Assembly: GCF_018991925.1 (NCBI RefSeq)
Contig: NW_024727654.1
Coordinates: 62,001 to 126,000 of the forward strand
Length of the DNA stretch: 64,000 nucleotides
Direction of reading: 5' to 3'
DNA from: Homarus americanus
Taxonomy: Eukaryota; Arthropoda; Malacostraca; Decapoda; Nephropidae
The position numbers and the translations under genes are program-made. The notes beneath the pieces are model-generated. The model saw only the letters and a list, made by a program, of their open reading frames with translations, was not told the origin of the DNA and ran no database searches. Positions 21,927-32,342 of the stretch are shown in pieces; positions within the stretch are counted from its first letter, which is position 1; each line of letters begins with the position of its first letter.

Positions 21927-22115
21927 ATGGGGCCCCAACCTGTCTTATGGGGTCCCTGTCCAAATAGACCCCAACCTGTCTTATGGGGTCCCTGTCCAAA
22001 TGGGCCCCAACCTGTCTTATGGGGTCCCTGTCCAAATGGGGCCCAACCTGTCTTATGGGGTCCCTGTCCAAATGGGCCCTAATTCTAATGGTAAAATTAA
22101 CTTATGTTGGGGTCT
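21927..22115. mobile_element. GGGCCC family, locus 1, with 36-bp minisatellite
   Basis: Begins GTGACTGGTTAATGGGGCCC, continues as about four 36-bp units (core AACCTGTCTTATGGGGTCCC), and ends near GTTGGGGTCTATTGAAG, the inverse of the start theme. The left edge is shared with the locus at 56985. Confidence 0.75.
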
Positions 22116-22794
22116 ATTGAAGTTACAACCAGAAAAAAAAGAAGAAATATTTCAATTGATATACATTTGTGGTTAAGTTTTATTTTTACGTATCAGACAG
22201 TGAGTCGTATTGGGGGGAGAAACTGCTCCATAAATGTCATTGTTGAGGTGAGTTGTTATGATCAAGGGAATTATGTGAAGGAACTCAAGGCATGGAAGAT
22301 AAATTATATAGATTACCTCGTGTTCTGTGAGCTGTTGAACATGAGGTGGTAAGGGAGACAGGGTATAGTTTCTCTACATTACCTTACCTGGATCACCTGA
22401 AGAATCACTACCCCCCACCCACCCACCCTCCTTACAAGCTTATTTCACCTAACGCTACCCGGGGGAAGGGGGGGGGGGTGGTATGGGTTAGGGTGGGTAA
22501 TCATCAGGTGAAATAATCTAGAGGAGGTAATCTTCAGGTGATCCCAATACCACAATAGGGCCAAAACTTAGTGAAGCTTAGCCAGTGGAATGGATACCCA
22601 GAAACACAGGTGCGGTGGAGCGTGGCCAGAGGTGCCTTTGGAATACAGACGCAGGTGGACGTCACACGACCAGGTGAATACAGGTTTCACCCTCGTAATG
22701 GCTGAACAGGTGAACCCGAGTCTCCAGACGTGTTGCCATTATATTTTGCTACTTGTATATTTTATTTAACTTTTTTCGGGAGGGGGGGGAGGGG
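22116..22794. other. unique stretch, no gene visible
   Basis: AT-rich then mixed DNA. It holds two copies of the dispersed TAATCTTCAGGTGATCC motif: 22527-22545 and, inverted, 22390-22405. Confidence 0.45.
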
Positions 22795-23345
22795 TAGATG
22801 AGTGCTGGAAGGTAGAAGAGTGCTGGAAGGTAGATTAGTGCTGGAAGGCAGGAAGAGTGTAAGGCAGAAAGTGCTGGAAGGCAGAAAGGTGCTGGAAGGT
22901 AGAAGAGAAGGTAGAAGAGTGCTGGAAGGTAGATGAGTGCTGGAAGGTAGATGAGTGCTGGAAGGTAGATGAGTGCTGGAAGGTAGAAGAGTGGGAAGGT
23001 AGAAGAGTGCTGGAAGGTAGATTAGTGCTGAAGGTGATTATTGGAAGGCAGAAGAGTGCTGGAAGGCAGAAGAGTGCTGGGAAGGCAGAAGAGCTGGAAG
23101 GTAGAAGAGTGCTGGAAGGTAGGCAAGTGCTGGAAGGTAGAAGAGTGCTGGAAGGCAGAAGAGTGCTGGAAGGCAGAAGAGTGCTGGAAGGCAGAAAGGT
23201 GCTGGAAGGCAGAAAAGGAAGGTAGAAGAGTGCTGGAAGGCAGATGAGTGCTGAAGGTAGAAGAGTGCTGGAAGGTAGACGAGTGCTGGAAGGTAGGCGA
23301 GTGCTGGAAGGTAGACGAGTGCTGGAAGGTAGGCAAGTGCTGGGT
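22795..23345. repeat. 18-bp minisatellite GAAGAGTGCTGGAAGGTA
   Basis: About 30 units with frequent T/C and G/A variants and some deletions of 2-9 bp. Because 18 is a multiple of 3, several frames stay open across it; none is a gene. Confidence 0.97.
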
Positions 23346-24140
23346 AGATCATGATATAACGCGTAATGGCTGAGCTTGTAGTAGATGTTGTTGAGTTATT
23401 CCTACAGGTGAGATAACGATCTATTTATACACCTGTAGCCTTCGTTCACTTGGCAATCTGGATATACAGGTGTAAAATCAGTCGTCCAGGAAACACTCAA
23501 ATAACCCCAAGTACCTTCTTAACACACACCCCACCCCCCGTCGAGGTTCAGGTGAGGGAAGGTGCCAAGCCTGTAGGTGGAGGGAGGAAGGTATTACTAT
23601 AATTAAGAGATGAATATTTATACCTGCCTGGCATGCCCTCTACCTCTTGAGCCTTGCTGGTCTATGGGTTTACCCTAAAAAAATTTCAGGGAGGGACACA
23701 AGGCTTCTCCCGGATGTGTGGTACTGTTATCTGTATGTCTGTTTGGTTGTGTTGGGTCACTGGGGTTTTGGATTGGGTGACTGGGGGTTGACCCATTACA
23801 TCTACCACCACTATCATCCACCACCACATCACCACCTCTTGTATCTCCCACCACAGTCATCCACCACCACACTACACCCCCTCCCCCAGTACGTCAACAC
23901 ACACACACTTGGCTCATTGTGTGTTTCCTAGCGACCTAAAAATAATGCATTAGTATGCAAATTATAAACAACATCCTCATTCTATGCAAATACACTTAAT
24001 GTGAACCAACAATAACACGGAGGGGGGTGTAGGGGGTGGGAGTGTACTGTAGGTGTAAGTGAGAGGATAGGTGGGAGGGTGGAAATATAAATGGAAAGAG
24101 GAGGTTTATGTGTAGGTGGGTAGTGGAGGGTAAGTGTAGG
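23346..24140. other. unique stretch, no gene visible
   Basis: Mixed DNA with a CCACCA-rich patch (about 23803-23885). No splice-bounded frame. Confidence 0.45.
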
Positions 24141-24173
24141 GAAGGGTATGTCGAGGGGGGGTGTAGCCGGGGT

Positions 24174-24262
24174 GGTAGAGGTTAATTACCTGGTGAAACA
24201 CTACCCGGACGGCAGAGTAACCTGCTACCCTCCTGTGGCCAACCCTCACTCCCTGACCCTCT
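24174..24262. other. coding-like segment, strand unclear
   Basis: A + frame reads VEVNYLVKHYPDGRVTCY then PPVANPHSL with good codon bias, but runs straight into the CCTCACCTCTCTCC repeat without a donor. On the minus strand the same DNA ends in a fair donor (TTTCACCAG|GTAATT at about 24190) after an open frame. Neither reading has an acceptor. It may be a damaged exon or chance. Confidence 0.22.
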
Positions 24263-24412
24263 CTCACTCTCTCCCCGACCCTCTCTCACTCTCTCCCCAC
24301 CTTCCCCACCTCCCTCACCTCTCTCCCCACCTCCCTCACCTCTCTCCCCACCTCCCTCACCTCTCTCCCCCACCTCCCTCACCTCTCACTCTCCCTCATC
24401 TCTCACACCCGC
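24240..24412. repeat. 21-bp CCCCACCTCCCTCACCTCTCT minisatellite with degenerate flank
   Basis: Several tandem 21-bp units in the middle, degenerate CTCTCACTCTCCC steps on both sides. Confidence 0.88.
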
Positions 24413-24477
24413 TCACCATTCAGGGAGCCTCGTGCCTTAGGCTGTATCAATACTCACCACTGGATTATTTCTTGGTG

Positions 24478-24577
24478 AATGGTCAAATGGGTCCTAGTCC
24501 TAATAGGTCTCAACTTCACCTAACTGTCGGGAGGGGGGGTTCTAATGGCTCGTTTGTGGCCTATTAGGACGAGAGCC
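24478..24577. mobile_element. GGGCCC family, locus 2 (diverged short copy)
   Basis: Starts GGTGAATGGTCAAATGGGTC, then CTAGTCCTAATAGG, and ends GTGGCCTATTAGGACGAG, the inverse of the start theme. There is no internal amplification. Confidence 0.6.
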
Positions 24578-24699
24578 ATTTAACTTTCAAGCCGTTTATA
24601 TCCTAGTTTGGTGATTGCCGTCAGCGTGGAGACCCGCCTGACGTGGCTGCTGACGTTGTACATGTAGAGCGGAGTTTGGGTACAATTTTGTTAGGGGTT

Positions 24700-25105
24700 G
24701 AGAGTGATACACGGAGTGGAGGGGGTGAGTGATACATGGTGTGGGGAGGGGGTGAGTGATACATGGTGTGGGGGGAGGGGGTGAGTGATACATGGTGTGG
24801 TGGGAGGGGTGAGTGATACATGGTGTGAGGGATACATGGTGTGAGGGGAGGGGGTGAGTGATACATGGTGTGAGGGAGGGGTGAGTGATACATGGTGTGA
24901 GTGGGTGGGGAGGTGAGTGATACATGGTGTGAGGGAGGGGTGAGTGGACATGGTGTGGGGGAGGTGAGTGACACATGGTGTGGGGGGAGGGGGGTGAGTG
25001 ACACATGGTGTGTGGGGGAGGGGGTGAGTGATACATGGTGTGGAGGGGTGAGGATACATGGTGGGAGGGGGTGAGGGATATATGGTGTGGGGAGGGGGTG
25101 AGTGA
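24700..25105. repeat. GTGAGTGATACATGGTGTG minisatellite
   Basis: About 15 units of roughly 24-30 bp with variable G runs. His/Pro/Ser minus-strand frames are artefacts. Confidence 0.95.
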
Positions 25106-25275
25106 GGCCCGTAACTATAGTGTAAAAAATCGATCGTCGAATTTCCAATATTTAAAACTGAGTTAGAGGTGGTTAGGTTAGGGGTGGGTTATAGTAGGTT
25201 AGTTTACAGTAGGTTTCAGATATAGGAATGGGAAATAATAAGGCTCTCGAGTTTTGGTTCTTAAGAGATGTTTGT

Positions 25276-25773
25276 TTACCTCGGCTTCCTGCTCTTGAGT
25301 GGATGTTGGGTGAACACATAAGACTGATTCACCTGAACTCCGACACAAAGATGATGCTGAAGTACCACCTGAGACTGTACCGTAACTAAATGTGTTCTTT
25401 CATCTCCCGTTAGCAAATAACATTGTACAAAGGTTTGATAATTCAGGTTCAACAGCAAGCACTCACTGCCTGCAGCTGGTGTGTCCGCTCTCAGAACAGG
25501 CTGTGTAACTGGAATGAGTTTAGGTAATAGATTGTTGAAGACGTGTTGGTGTGTGGGGAAGGGGAACACATCTGTTACAGCAGGAAGAGAGTGTGTGTGT
25601 GTGTGTTGATGGCGCCCACCTTGTGTCATAGCGGGATAAGACGTGTAGGAGTGTGGAATGAAACACATGGCTGAGTGGGACTTGATGGTTCCAGGGAGGG
25701 GGGGGGGGCATGTGTCAGGGTGACCAGCTAGATGGAACAACACACAGATGGAGGTGATGTAAGTCGCCTTCAT
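25276..25773 (-). CDS. hypothetical 165-codon open frame, minus strand
   Basis: Minus-strand frame from ATG at 25773 to TAA at 25276. The N-terminus MKATYITSICVLFHLAG has a positive residue followed by a hydrophobic stretch, as in a signal peptide. The rest is Pro/His/Thr-rich with several Cys, and includes a small HTHTHS repeat from a GT run. It is the longest frame in this area not made of satellite DNA. However, one such frame is expected by chance in a window this size, codon bias is weak, and no promoter, splice or polyadenylation signal supports it. No family is recognised. Confidence 0.22.
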   Translation of the reverse strand: MKATYITSICVLFHLAGHPDTCPPPLPGTIKSHSAMCFIPHSYTSYPAMTQGGRHQHTHTHSLPAVTDVFPFPTHQHVFNNLLPKLIPVTQPVLRADTPAAGSECLLLNLNYQTFVQCYLLTGDERTHLVTVQSQVVLQHHLCVGVQVNQSYVFTQHPLKSRKPR

Positions 25774-26039
25774 TATTGTGTCTTGGTCTTGTCGCCCCTG
25801 GCCAGGACTCACGTGTGAAGGGTTCTGGTGAGGTCAGCGTGACTCACCTACTGTCTGCAGTCAATGTATAATATCTTATTAGATTGACAGTAATCTATAT
25901 TATCTTCCTTTTTTCCTTAGGGTTATCGAGTTTGTTAACATATGCCAGTGAACCGGATTTATGTAAAGGAATATACAGCATTGATTTTTAACAAGTGAAA
26001 AACAAAAGCTCTTGTGCGGTTCTTGTTTACTCAGTACCG

Positions 26040-26392
26040 TGGAGATCTAGAAACTAAAGTGTGGTGTTACTGGAGGAGTGTGACGACCAGTGTACTGTGC
26101 GGGAGTATTGAGCGTTAGTGCGGTGCTGTGAGGTGTTTAGTACAGGTGACAGTAGGTAGTAGTGGTGAACTTTATTGTTGCCTTAAGAGAAGAGACCGAC
26201 AGTGAGAACATCAAACGGCGGCCTCCAACATCCATCAAGGAATCTGGGAGTTGAAAGGATATCAGAAGGACTAATAGGACTTCACCAGCAGCGTCGGTGT
26301 GAGGAGGAGGAGGAGGAGAGTGTTGCTGTGATGCTTTGAGGTGTTCGGTGACTGGCTCAGACTGACGTAACTGGCTCAGACTGACGTGACTC
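26040..26392 (+). promoter_or_regulatory. probable promoter and 5' leader of the 26393 exon
   Basis: The region directly upstream of the ATG contains a tandem 19-bp duplication, CTGGCTCAGACTGACGT plus two bases (about 26351-26388). Each copy carries a TGACGT half-site as bound by CREB/AP-1-type factors. No TATA box is clear. The transcription start cannot be placed by eye. Confidence 0.35.
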
Positions 26393-26508
26393 ATGTTCGG
26401 ACTTGGATCAGAACAGGTGGTGGTGTACCAGGAGGCAGTTCCTCACCACCTGCCCACAGCCTTCTCCAGGTACTACCTCAAGGTCACCTGCTTCACCCCG
26501 ACCAAAAG
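26393..26508 (+). CDS. first coding exon of an unrecognised gene
   Basis: ATG at 26393 opens 38 codons reading MFGLGSEQVVVYQEAVPH... and ending in YYLKVTCFTPTK plus two bases. It then meets ACCAAAAG|GTAAGTAATC, an excellent donor at 26509. G/C dominates third positions, there is no low-complexity sequence, and the frame closes at once in the presumed intron, as expected. It leaves two bases (AG) for the next exon, which fits the incoming phase of the candidate exon at 50521. The peptide looks like the N-terminus of a cytosolic protein, with no signal peptide or membrane segment. I could not assign a family. Confidence 0.65.
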
Positions 26509-27263
26509 GTAAGTAATCACATTTCCTTCCCACCAGAATCGTGCTGTGTCATGATCATTAATGCTTACGTGGCGTCCTGGAGAGAAAAAAAATAAAACCT
26601 TCCCGGAATCACTGTGTCGTGTATTTAGTGCTGAGGGTGGAGGGTGTTCTCGTGACTACCTTTATATTACGCCATATTCACAACACGCATTACGCTATGC
26701 ATTAATGCCTCGATAGTTCCTCAAGGTGCCACACTGTGTTCCGTATTCATCCTTCAAGGACTGTAAGGGGAAGTTCCTCACCACGGATTACAGTGTTATT
26801 ATGTTGAGTAAAAACCTCACAACACTGGACTCGCTTATTCAAGAATATCTCCGCCGAATTACACATCACAGCCGGTTCAGGTTTCCATCCGGCACTTGAG
26901 ACTGGTTGATGTAAAGGCCAGATGTGAATTTGAATCAGCTGTGATATGTAGTTGGCCAGATATTCCTAAGTTAATTTTAGTTCTGAATCTCGTTCCAGCA
27001 GTTCTGAGTCTCGGGCGTGTATAGTGACATTTGGTCGTGACTGTACACACAATAAGGACCATAGGCTGAATCACGCCCATGGTTATTGCATTACGTTTAA
27101 CCTCGAGAGGAATTACCGAGATGGGAGGCTTAAGGCTCTCTCTCTCTAGTCTTCACTGTTATTTATTCCCCATGACTTAATTTAAAACTTTTCATCGTTA
27201 GCATTCGAGCTTAAGTGTAAAGATCTAAAGTTTGAACTTAATTAGAGAGATTTTTAGTTATTT

Positions 27264-27265
<2 letters not shown>
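26509..27265. other. presumed intron, no other feature
   Basis: Unique DNA following the donor at 26509. No second exon was seen. Confidence 0.4.
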
Positions 27266-27310
<45 letters not shown>

Positions 27311-27445
27311 CAAACACCTTCCTCTGTGACTGGTCTTCAACGAGGCAGATAGAGCACCTGTTGTCACTCACAGTCACCTTATAGAAAGCTTGTGTGTGTC
27401 TCAGTCAGTCAGTCAGTCAGTCAGTCATTCAGTCAGTCAGTCAGT
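27266..27445. repeat. (GA)n and (CAGT)n microsatellites
   Basis: GA units at about 27269-27304. CAGT units with one CATT interruption at about 27401-27447. Confidence 0.95.
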
Positions 27446-27710
27446 AAGTCAGTATTAGCAACACAGGGAAGTAACTATCACTTTCTAGGGCGGGTTGACC
27501 CCAGACACCGCATGTTGATCTGTGAGCCTCCGCCAGTGTCTATTGTTGGCGGTAGGTAGAGTGGTGCCCTCTTGCTACACACCTCTTCTTCTTCTCCTCC
27601 TATTCTTCTTCCTTCCTCCTCCTCCTTCTTCTCCTCCTTCCACCCACCTCATAAGACTGACTGGGCGATGCAGCTGATGGACAGACGACAAAGACATGCG
27701 AAGACGCAGG

Positions 27711-27713
<3 letters not shown>

Positions 27714-27759
<46 letters not shown>
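27714..27759. repeat. (GA)n microsatellite
   Basis: About 22 GA units after a TTCTTCTTCCTCC stretch (about 27585-27640). Confidence 0.96.
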
Positions 27760-28385
27760 ACACACTAATTACCCGGACAGGTGAATAGGTTGATGAATGA
27801 CTGTAGAGTTGATAATTGAATACTAATAATAATTAATTAAACCTTGAAATAGAATAAATGTGTATTATTTATTTATGGCGCATCACGACACGAACAATAA
27901 CAGAAAATAAAAGTACAGCGGGATACCAGTCAATAAAACAACCTTAGGGATTTGTACATTGCTTAGGGACGCCAGGTGGATCAAGGGTTCGCCAGGCACA
28001 CGCTTGGTTGGTCAGGTCTTCTGTAGTAGTGATTCTCAGGGTCAGGTGGGGATGGGGGGGGGTGAGACGGGAGATGGAGTGAGTTAGGGGTCACATTGGG
28101 GTCAAGAAGGTGTATGGATGTGTGTAGGTCCAATCAAGGGGTCAGCAGAAGGTCAAATACACAATACACCATGACCACCACCAACCTTGTCATAGGCCAG
28201 GTTGAGGTACATGATAGTCAGGAACTGTAGTGATGTTGGAACACGAGGGTAGTGGTGGTGGTGTCGGTGTCGTCGTCGGCCGGAGGCAGGATGTGGGCAT
28301 TAAGTAGGGCAGGATGACACTGTTCTTGACAGGATGGGGTATTGAGAGGACACGCGGGAGAGGTGGTGGTGGTATGAGTTTGGTG
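27760..28385. other. unique stretch, no gene visible
   Basis: AT-rich then mixed DNA. No splice-bounded open frame. Confidence 0.45.
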
Positions 28386-28387
28386 GA

Positions 28388-28479
28388 ATCTCTCTCTCTC
28401 TCTCTCTTCTCTCACATACATACATGCTACATACATACATACATACACATACATACATACATACATACATACATACATG
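28388..28479. repeat. (CT)n and (CATA)n microsatellites
   Basis: CT units at 28388-28408, CATA units at about 28417-28478 with single-base interruptions. Confidence 0.95.
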
Positions 28480-28639
28480 CACAGTTATTATGTTGCCCAT
28501 GACACACAATGCTCAAAGGGAAATTTTTTCTCCTGAAGGATTATTATTATCTCTGATGGCCCGCCTTTTGTGTGTGTGTGTTGTTGTTTACGTAAGGCAG
28601 ATAAGTGGCCACACCATCCTGGAGTTACAACACTGGGCA

Positions 28640-28735
28640 GCCTTCCACCCTGGGCTGAGGGGGGGGGGTGTAGGGTCTAGGGGGGTGGTGGGTCTAGGGG
28701 GTGTGGTGGGTCTAGGGGTGGAAGTATCTGGGTGT
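28640..28735. repeat. GGGTCTAGGGGGTGT degenerate repeat
   Basis: Tandem G-rich steps of GGTCTAGGGGG on the + strand. Confidence 0.7.
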
Positions 28736-28819
28736 AGGTTACGTGACAAGTTAGGAAGGTGTAGCCTGGTTCAGCCTGTCTTGCCTGCTCTTGGGAACCT
28801 GGGACTGATCATATGGGGG

Positions 28820-28847
28820 CCTAACCTAACCTAACCTAACCTAACCC
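28820..28847. repeat. interstitial telomere repeat (CCTAA)n
   Basis: Five units of CCTAA, the complement of arthropod TTAGG, followed within 15 bp by a short CA run. Confidence 0.92.
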
Positions 28848-29113
28848 AGGTTCTCACCACACACACACACACGTCAAGGAGATTCAGCTCGACTTATAAA
28901 TTGAATACACACATTTAAACTATTTTCTTATACAAATCGATTTATTTTACTCACAGAATTACATATTTTAATAAAAGTAACCAAATCACCTTTTTTTTCA
29001 ATCGATTCTCTGTATTTAAAACACAGGTGATGTGAAAGGGTTAAGTACAGAGTATTTCTTAAATTAGCTGACGTTTGGGGTCGTTTATCGCTTCACTGCG
29101 CACGGGAGATAAT

Positions 29114-29154
<41 letters not shown>

Positions 29155-29529
29155 AATTATTGACATGTCGCTAGGTAGTGATAATTAACTTTTGGTATAT
29201 AACATTTGACGTAAGTTCCCCAGGTAACCAGGGCAGACTAACATTTAACAGTAGTGAAAGATGTCTAGAGAAATGTCACCTCTTCCTGTGTGTGTGTGTG
29301 TGTGAATCATGTCGTTATCTTACCTCAAGGTTTATGAGTCATTCAGCCGTAAATATTCCCATCAAACCATTCTGAACCTTGGTAGAGTCGTCCAAAAGAA
29401 TACCCCCAAAAATTTATAACATAGCCATTTAATATCTGGGATTTTCTTTTTCCATGACCCTGTACATAACTTCTACAGGGTGGTGATGGCTAATACACCT
29501 TCCTTCATACACCCCTCCTCCCCCTTCAG
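28848..29529. other. unique stretch with one (GA)n tract
   Basis: AT-rich DNA with GA units at about 29116-29150 and a short GT run near 29288. Ends in a strong pyrimidine tract (CACCCCTCCTCCCCCTTCAG) before the candidate exon at 29530. Confidence 0.5.
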
Positions 29530-29605
29530 GTAATGTTGACGTGGTGAATGTGAGTGTAAACATTTTAGTCGTCGTTCTTGTTGTTGTTTTGTTGAATGAT
29601 GAAAG
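29530..29605 (+). CDS. candidate 76-nt internal exon, hydrophobic
   Basis: Bounded by a very good acceptor (CTCCTCCCCCTTCAG, ending 29529) and a very good donor (GATGAAAG|GTAAGTCC at 29606). Two frames hit stops at once. The third is open throughout and reads NVDVVNVSVNILVVVLVVV then LLNDE. The Val/Leu run could be a membrane segment, but it is partly due to a GTT-rich sequence. The exon would take one base from the previous exon and leave two. The outgoing phase fits the candidate exon at 50521. No family can be assigned. Confidence 0.42.
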
Positions 29606-29996
29606 GTAAGTCCTGAGGTGGGGGGGGGGGGTCGTCTTCCGGGTACAGGTGAGTTATTCATCGTCAGCGTTTACACTCCTTCAGGTGGAACGGAACTTAT
29701 TAGCCTCGTGGGGGTGTAGGGGGGGTGAGTAGCACATTGAGGAGGGGGTCATACTCGGTAAAGACATGATTGATGAATTTATCGACACGTTCACCTGTTT
29801 AATTAGTATACCTGTATATTTTTATTTCTATTCATTTTTATTATTCTTTTATTTGTTTATTTTCGTATTTTCTGCTGTTTTATTTCTCACCTTTACTGTT
29901 CCTTCCTTTATTGAGCTTTCTCTTATCTCCTTGACCCGCCCAAGATAATAGTGGGAAAGGTTTAATATATGTACCTACAGTTATTGTATTCCTGTG
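29606..29996. other. AT-rich stretch, no gene visible
   Basis: A TTTTATTTATT-rich segment at about 29815-29900 yields Phe/Leu-rich frames of no significance. Confidence 0.45.
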
Positions 29997-30057
29997 TTAG
30001 GTTAGGTTTTGGTTGGCTTAGGTTAGGTTAGGTTTAGGTTAGGTTAGGTTAGGTTTT
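29997..30057. repeat. interstitial telomere repeat (TTAGG)n, degenerate
   Basis: About ten TTAGG-type units with GTTTT interruptions on the + strand, opposite in orientation to the tract at 28820. Confidence 0.9.
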
Positions 30058-30299
30058 AGTTATGGTGTTTAATCTTAAGGTGAGATAGTTTAGGGAGGGG
30101 AGTGGGAGCTAATCTTCAGGTGATCCAATTAAACAAATTATATACCTGGTGTTGTTGTCACAGTTAATAATAAATATATATCTTTGTTGTTTTACTGGAG
30201 AGCTTACTACTCATCCAGCCTGACTCATCATGATCCAGGTGTATCCAGGTTACATCATGGATAAGGTCACCTGTGGCTGGAACACCTGGCCTGGGGGCA

Positions 30300-30440
30300 A
30301 TGCTTTGTGGTCTGGTGTTGATGGTGGTAGGTGTTGGTATTTCTAGGTTGTTTTGGTGATGGTGGTGATAGTAGGTGTTGGTAGTGGTATTGGTGGTGAT
30401 AGTCGTTAATGGTGGTGGTGGTCGTGGTCGTGGTGACGGC
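30300..30440. repeat. GGTGGTGATAGT-rich stretch
   Basis: Degenerate trinucleotide-type repeat of GGTGGT, GATAGT and GTTGGT. Confidence 0.7.
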
Positions 30441-30691
30441 GTTGAGTCGTAACATTTAATTCATAAAAAAAAGTGGCCGGGCAGGTGGGACTTCCCCGAG
30501 GGTCTACAGCAACAAAGGTACACTGTATATCTTCACTACCTCCACTATACACAGGTAATAGGTATGTTTACAGTATATACCGTTAATAGATGTAGATTGG
30601 TGGTAGAGGGAGGTATATAGAGCCTAATATAGATATATAAACAAGGTATATATAACCCTCATTGTATATATTTTAGATTGGTAGGTATATA

Positions 30692-30731
30692 ATCACGTGA
30701 AGTTTAGGCATCCCAGTTTATTTCACGTGAT
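30692..30731. repeat. 10-bp inverted repeat with two CACGTG boxes
   Basis: ATCACGTGAA at 30692-30701 is the exact complement of TTCACGTGAT at 30722-30731, with a 20-base spacer. Each arm contains an E-box palindrome. Confidence 0.95.
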
Positions 30732-31713
30732 GGTTCAATACCCTAACGTTACCTGGGGGATTAGGTTAGGTTACTCTCGGGGTGGTGAAGGAAGCTCACC
30801 TGTTCACCTGGAGACTCTGTACACAAACAGGTGAAGCTAATTATATAATGATGGTCTGTAAAGGGGGGGGAGGCACCGATAAGGTAATGGTGGTGTTGAC
30901 CCTTTATGACGGAGTGTAACTATGTGATAGTAACTAGGTGGATGTTCTTATCTGGACTGGTGGTGGTGATTGGGGTGGGGGGGGTAGGGAGGGGAGTGGT
31001 GGTGGTAGGGAGGGGAAGTGGTGGTGGGTGCTAGGGTTGCCAGGTACTGTCCACTAGTGTTGTGGTGTCCTCCCGTGTAGATAGTGCGAGTTGTTTAATC
31101 TCCTGTCCTCTGTCTCTCTGTGTGTGTGTCTCTGGGACTCGTCTGCTGTAGTGATATTGGTTGATACCTTCCTGGAGACCTGTAGGCGGAGGTCTCAGGA
31201 GATACTGACGGTGCTCTCGTTGTGTTTAGCCTGTGATGAGTGAGGAGTGCCAGTTGAGAGCAGGTCGGGAGTGCCAGTGCCTCATTAAGGGTGTCGGGTA
31301 GAGAGGATCTACTGCTTCGTGTCGCCAGAGGGCTGCGTCTTTACCTGGTGTGTGTGTGAAGTGTACTGTAGATACGAGACATACACGATCCAAGTTGATC
31401 CCAGAGATTATTCAATGTTCGGTGATGAGTTGGTGGCTGTGTGAACTATTACTCACACAGCTCCCTCAGATTAGATAGATATACTTAAGTGCGTGAAGGT
31501 GTAATGACCATCACTAAGACAATCGATACACAGGTTAAAGAGACAGAAGGTAATGTGGTGTTCAGGTAAAATAATTTAAAATTTACGAGCCAAAAATCTG
31601 TGCCAGGAATTTTTGGTTTTGTTTGGATGTGTAAGAGTGCGTCGGAGGAGTGAGCAGTGTGGGGTGCACAGGATACATTTCCTACGTCAGTCCTACTGTG
31701 GCGTCGTGATAAG
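30732..31713 (+). promoter_or_regulatory. probable upstream region and 5' leader of the 31714 exon
   Basis: Unique DNA, with G-rich GGTGGTGGTAGGGAGGGG at 30957-31035, then moderately CpG-containing sequence to the ATG. An arthropod-type initiator (TCAGTCC, 31688-31694) lies about 20 bp before the ATG, but that would leave a very short leader. The true start could be further upstream. No TATA box is obvious. Confidence 0.3.
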
Positions 31714-32049
31714 ATGGAGGAGGGTGCCAGCGCCAAGGAAGACGCGGTGTTGACGGGCCAGGACGATGTGATCAAGGTCATCCTCAGGAGGAAAGACAGT
31801 GAACCCGATGAGCTGTGTGTGCCAGACACCACACCCAGAAAGAACTCCTTCATCAAGATCAGGATAGACGAGGAAGACTGTCCGCCGGAGGCTCAAGGTG
31901 CCATGGAGGACTGCCCTCTGTGTATGAACGGCGACGCTGCCAGCATGGGTGACGACAAAGGTCCCGTGGGCGACGACGAGGGCGCTGCGGATGGAGGCGT
32001 AGATGAGGAGTCAGGTGCAGGAAACGTGAAGATAAAGTCCAGGTGTAAG
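31714..32049 (+). CDS. acidic N-terminal first exon of an unrecognised protein
   Basis: ATG at 31714 opens 112 codons with strong G/C third-position bias, the clearest coding signal in the window. The N-terminus (MEEGASAKEDAVLTGQDD) is acidic. A basic patch VILRRKD and the stretch TPRKNSFIKIRIDEEDC follow, then a Cys pair CPLC and a long Asp/Glu/Gly-rich region. The exon ends KIKSRCK with AAG|GTGTGT at 32050, a usable donor that merges into a GT run; CAG|GTGTAA at 32043 is an alternative. It ends in phase 0, matching the phase-0 microexon at 40596. No signal peptide is seen. It could be the cytosolic tail of a membrane protein or a regulatory N-terminus. An upstream in-frame extension to 31657 has no ATG. 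Confidence 0.8.
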
Positions 32050-32305
32050 GTGTGTGTGTGTGTGTGTGTGTGTTTTAAATCATTATACTCAAGGGTTAAG
32101 TTATACCTCAAGTATTGCAGGACTCCTAAAAAGTGAACCTGTACTCACACTGAAATTCCTGAATGAACAAACTCTCTGAACGTGGATACTGGGGCGAGTG
32201 ATGGAAGCCCAGGCAGGTGAACACGTCACCATTTGGCTACAAACAGCTGTAAACAAAATAAACACCTTCATACCTTACAACCCACTCTCTTGTACTGTTC
32301 CTCGG

Positions 32306-32342
<37 letters not shown>

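Noticed and set aside
22795..23345. Possible repeat protein encoded by the 18-bp array
   Set aside because: Open on both strands and in several frames, with frameshifting deletions between units.
24596..25148. His/Pro/Ser-rich minus-strand frames
   Set aside because: They follow the GATACATGGTGTG minisatellite and exist in several frames at once.
30700..30745. tRNA-like B box GGTTCAATACC
   Set aside because: It deviates from the consensus and no A box or cloverleaf can be built around it. It lies inside the CACGTG inverted repeat.
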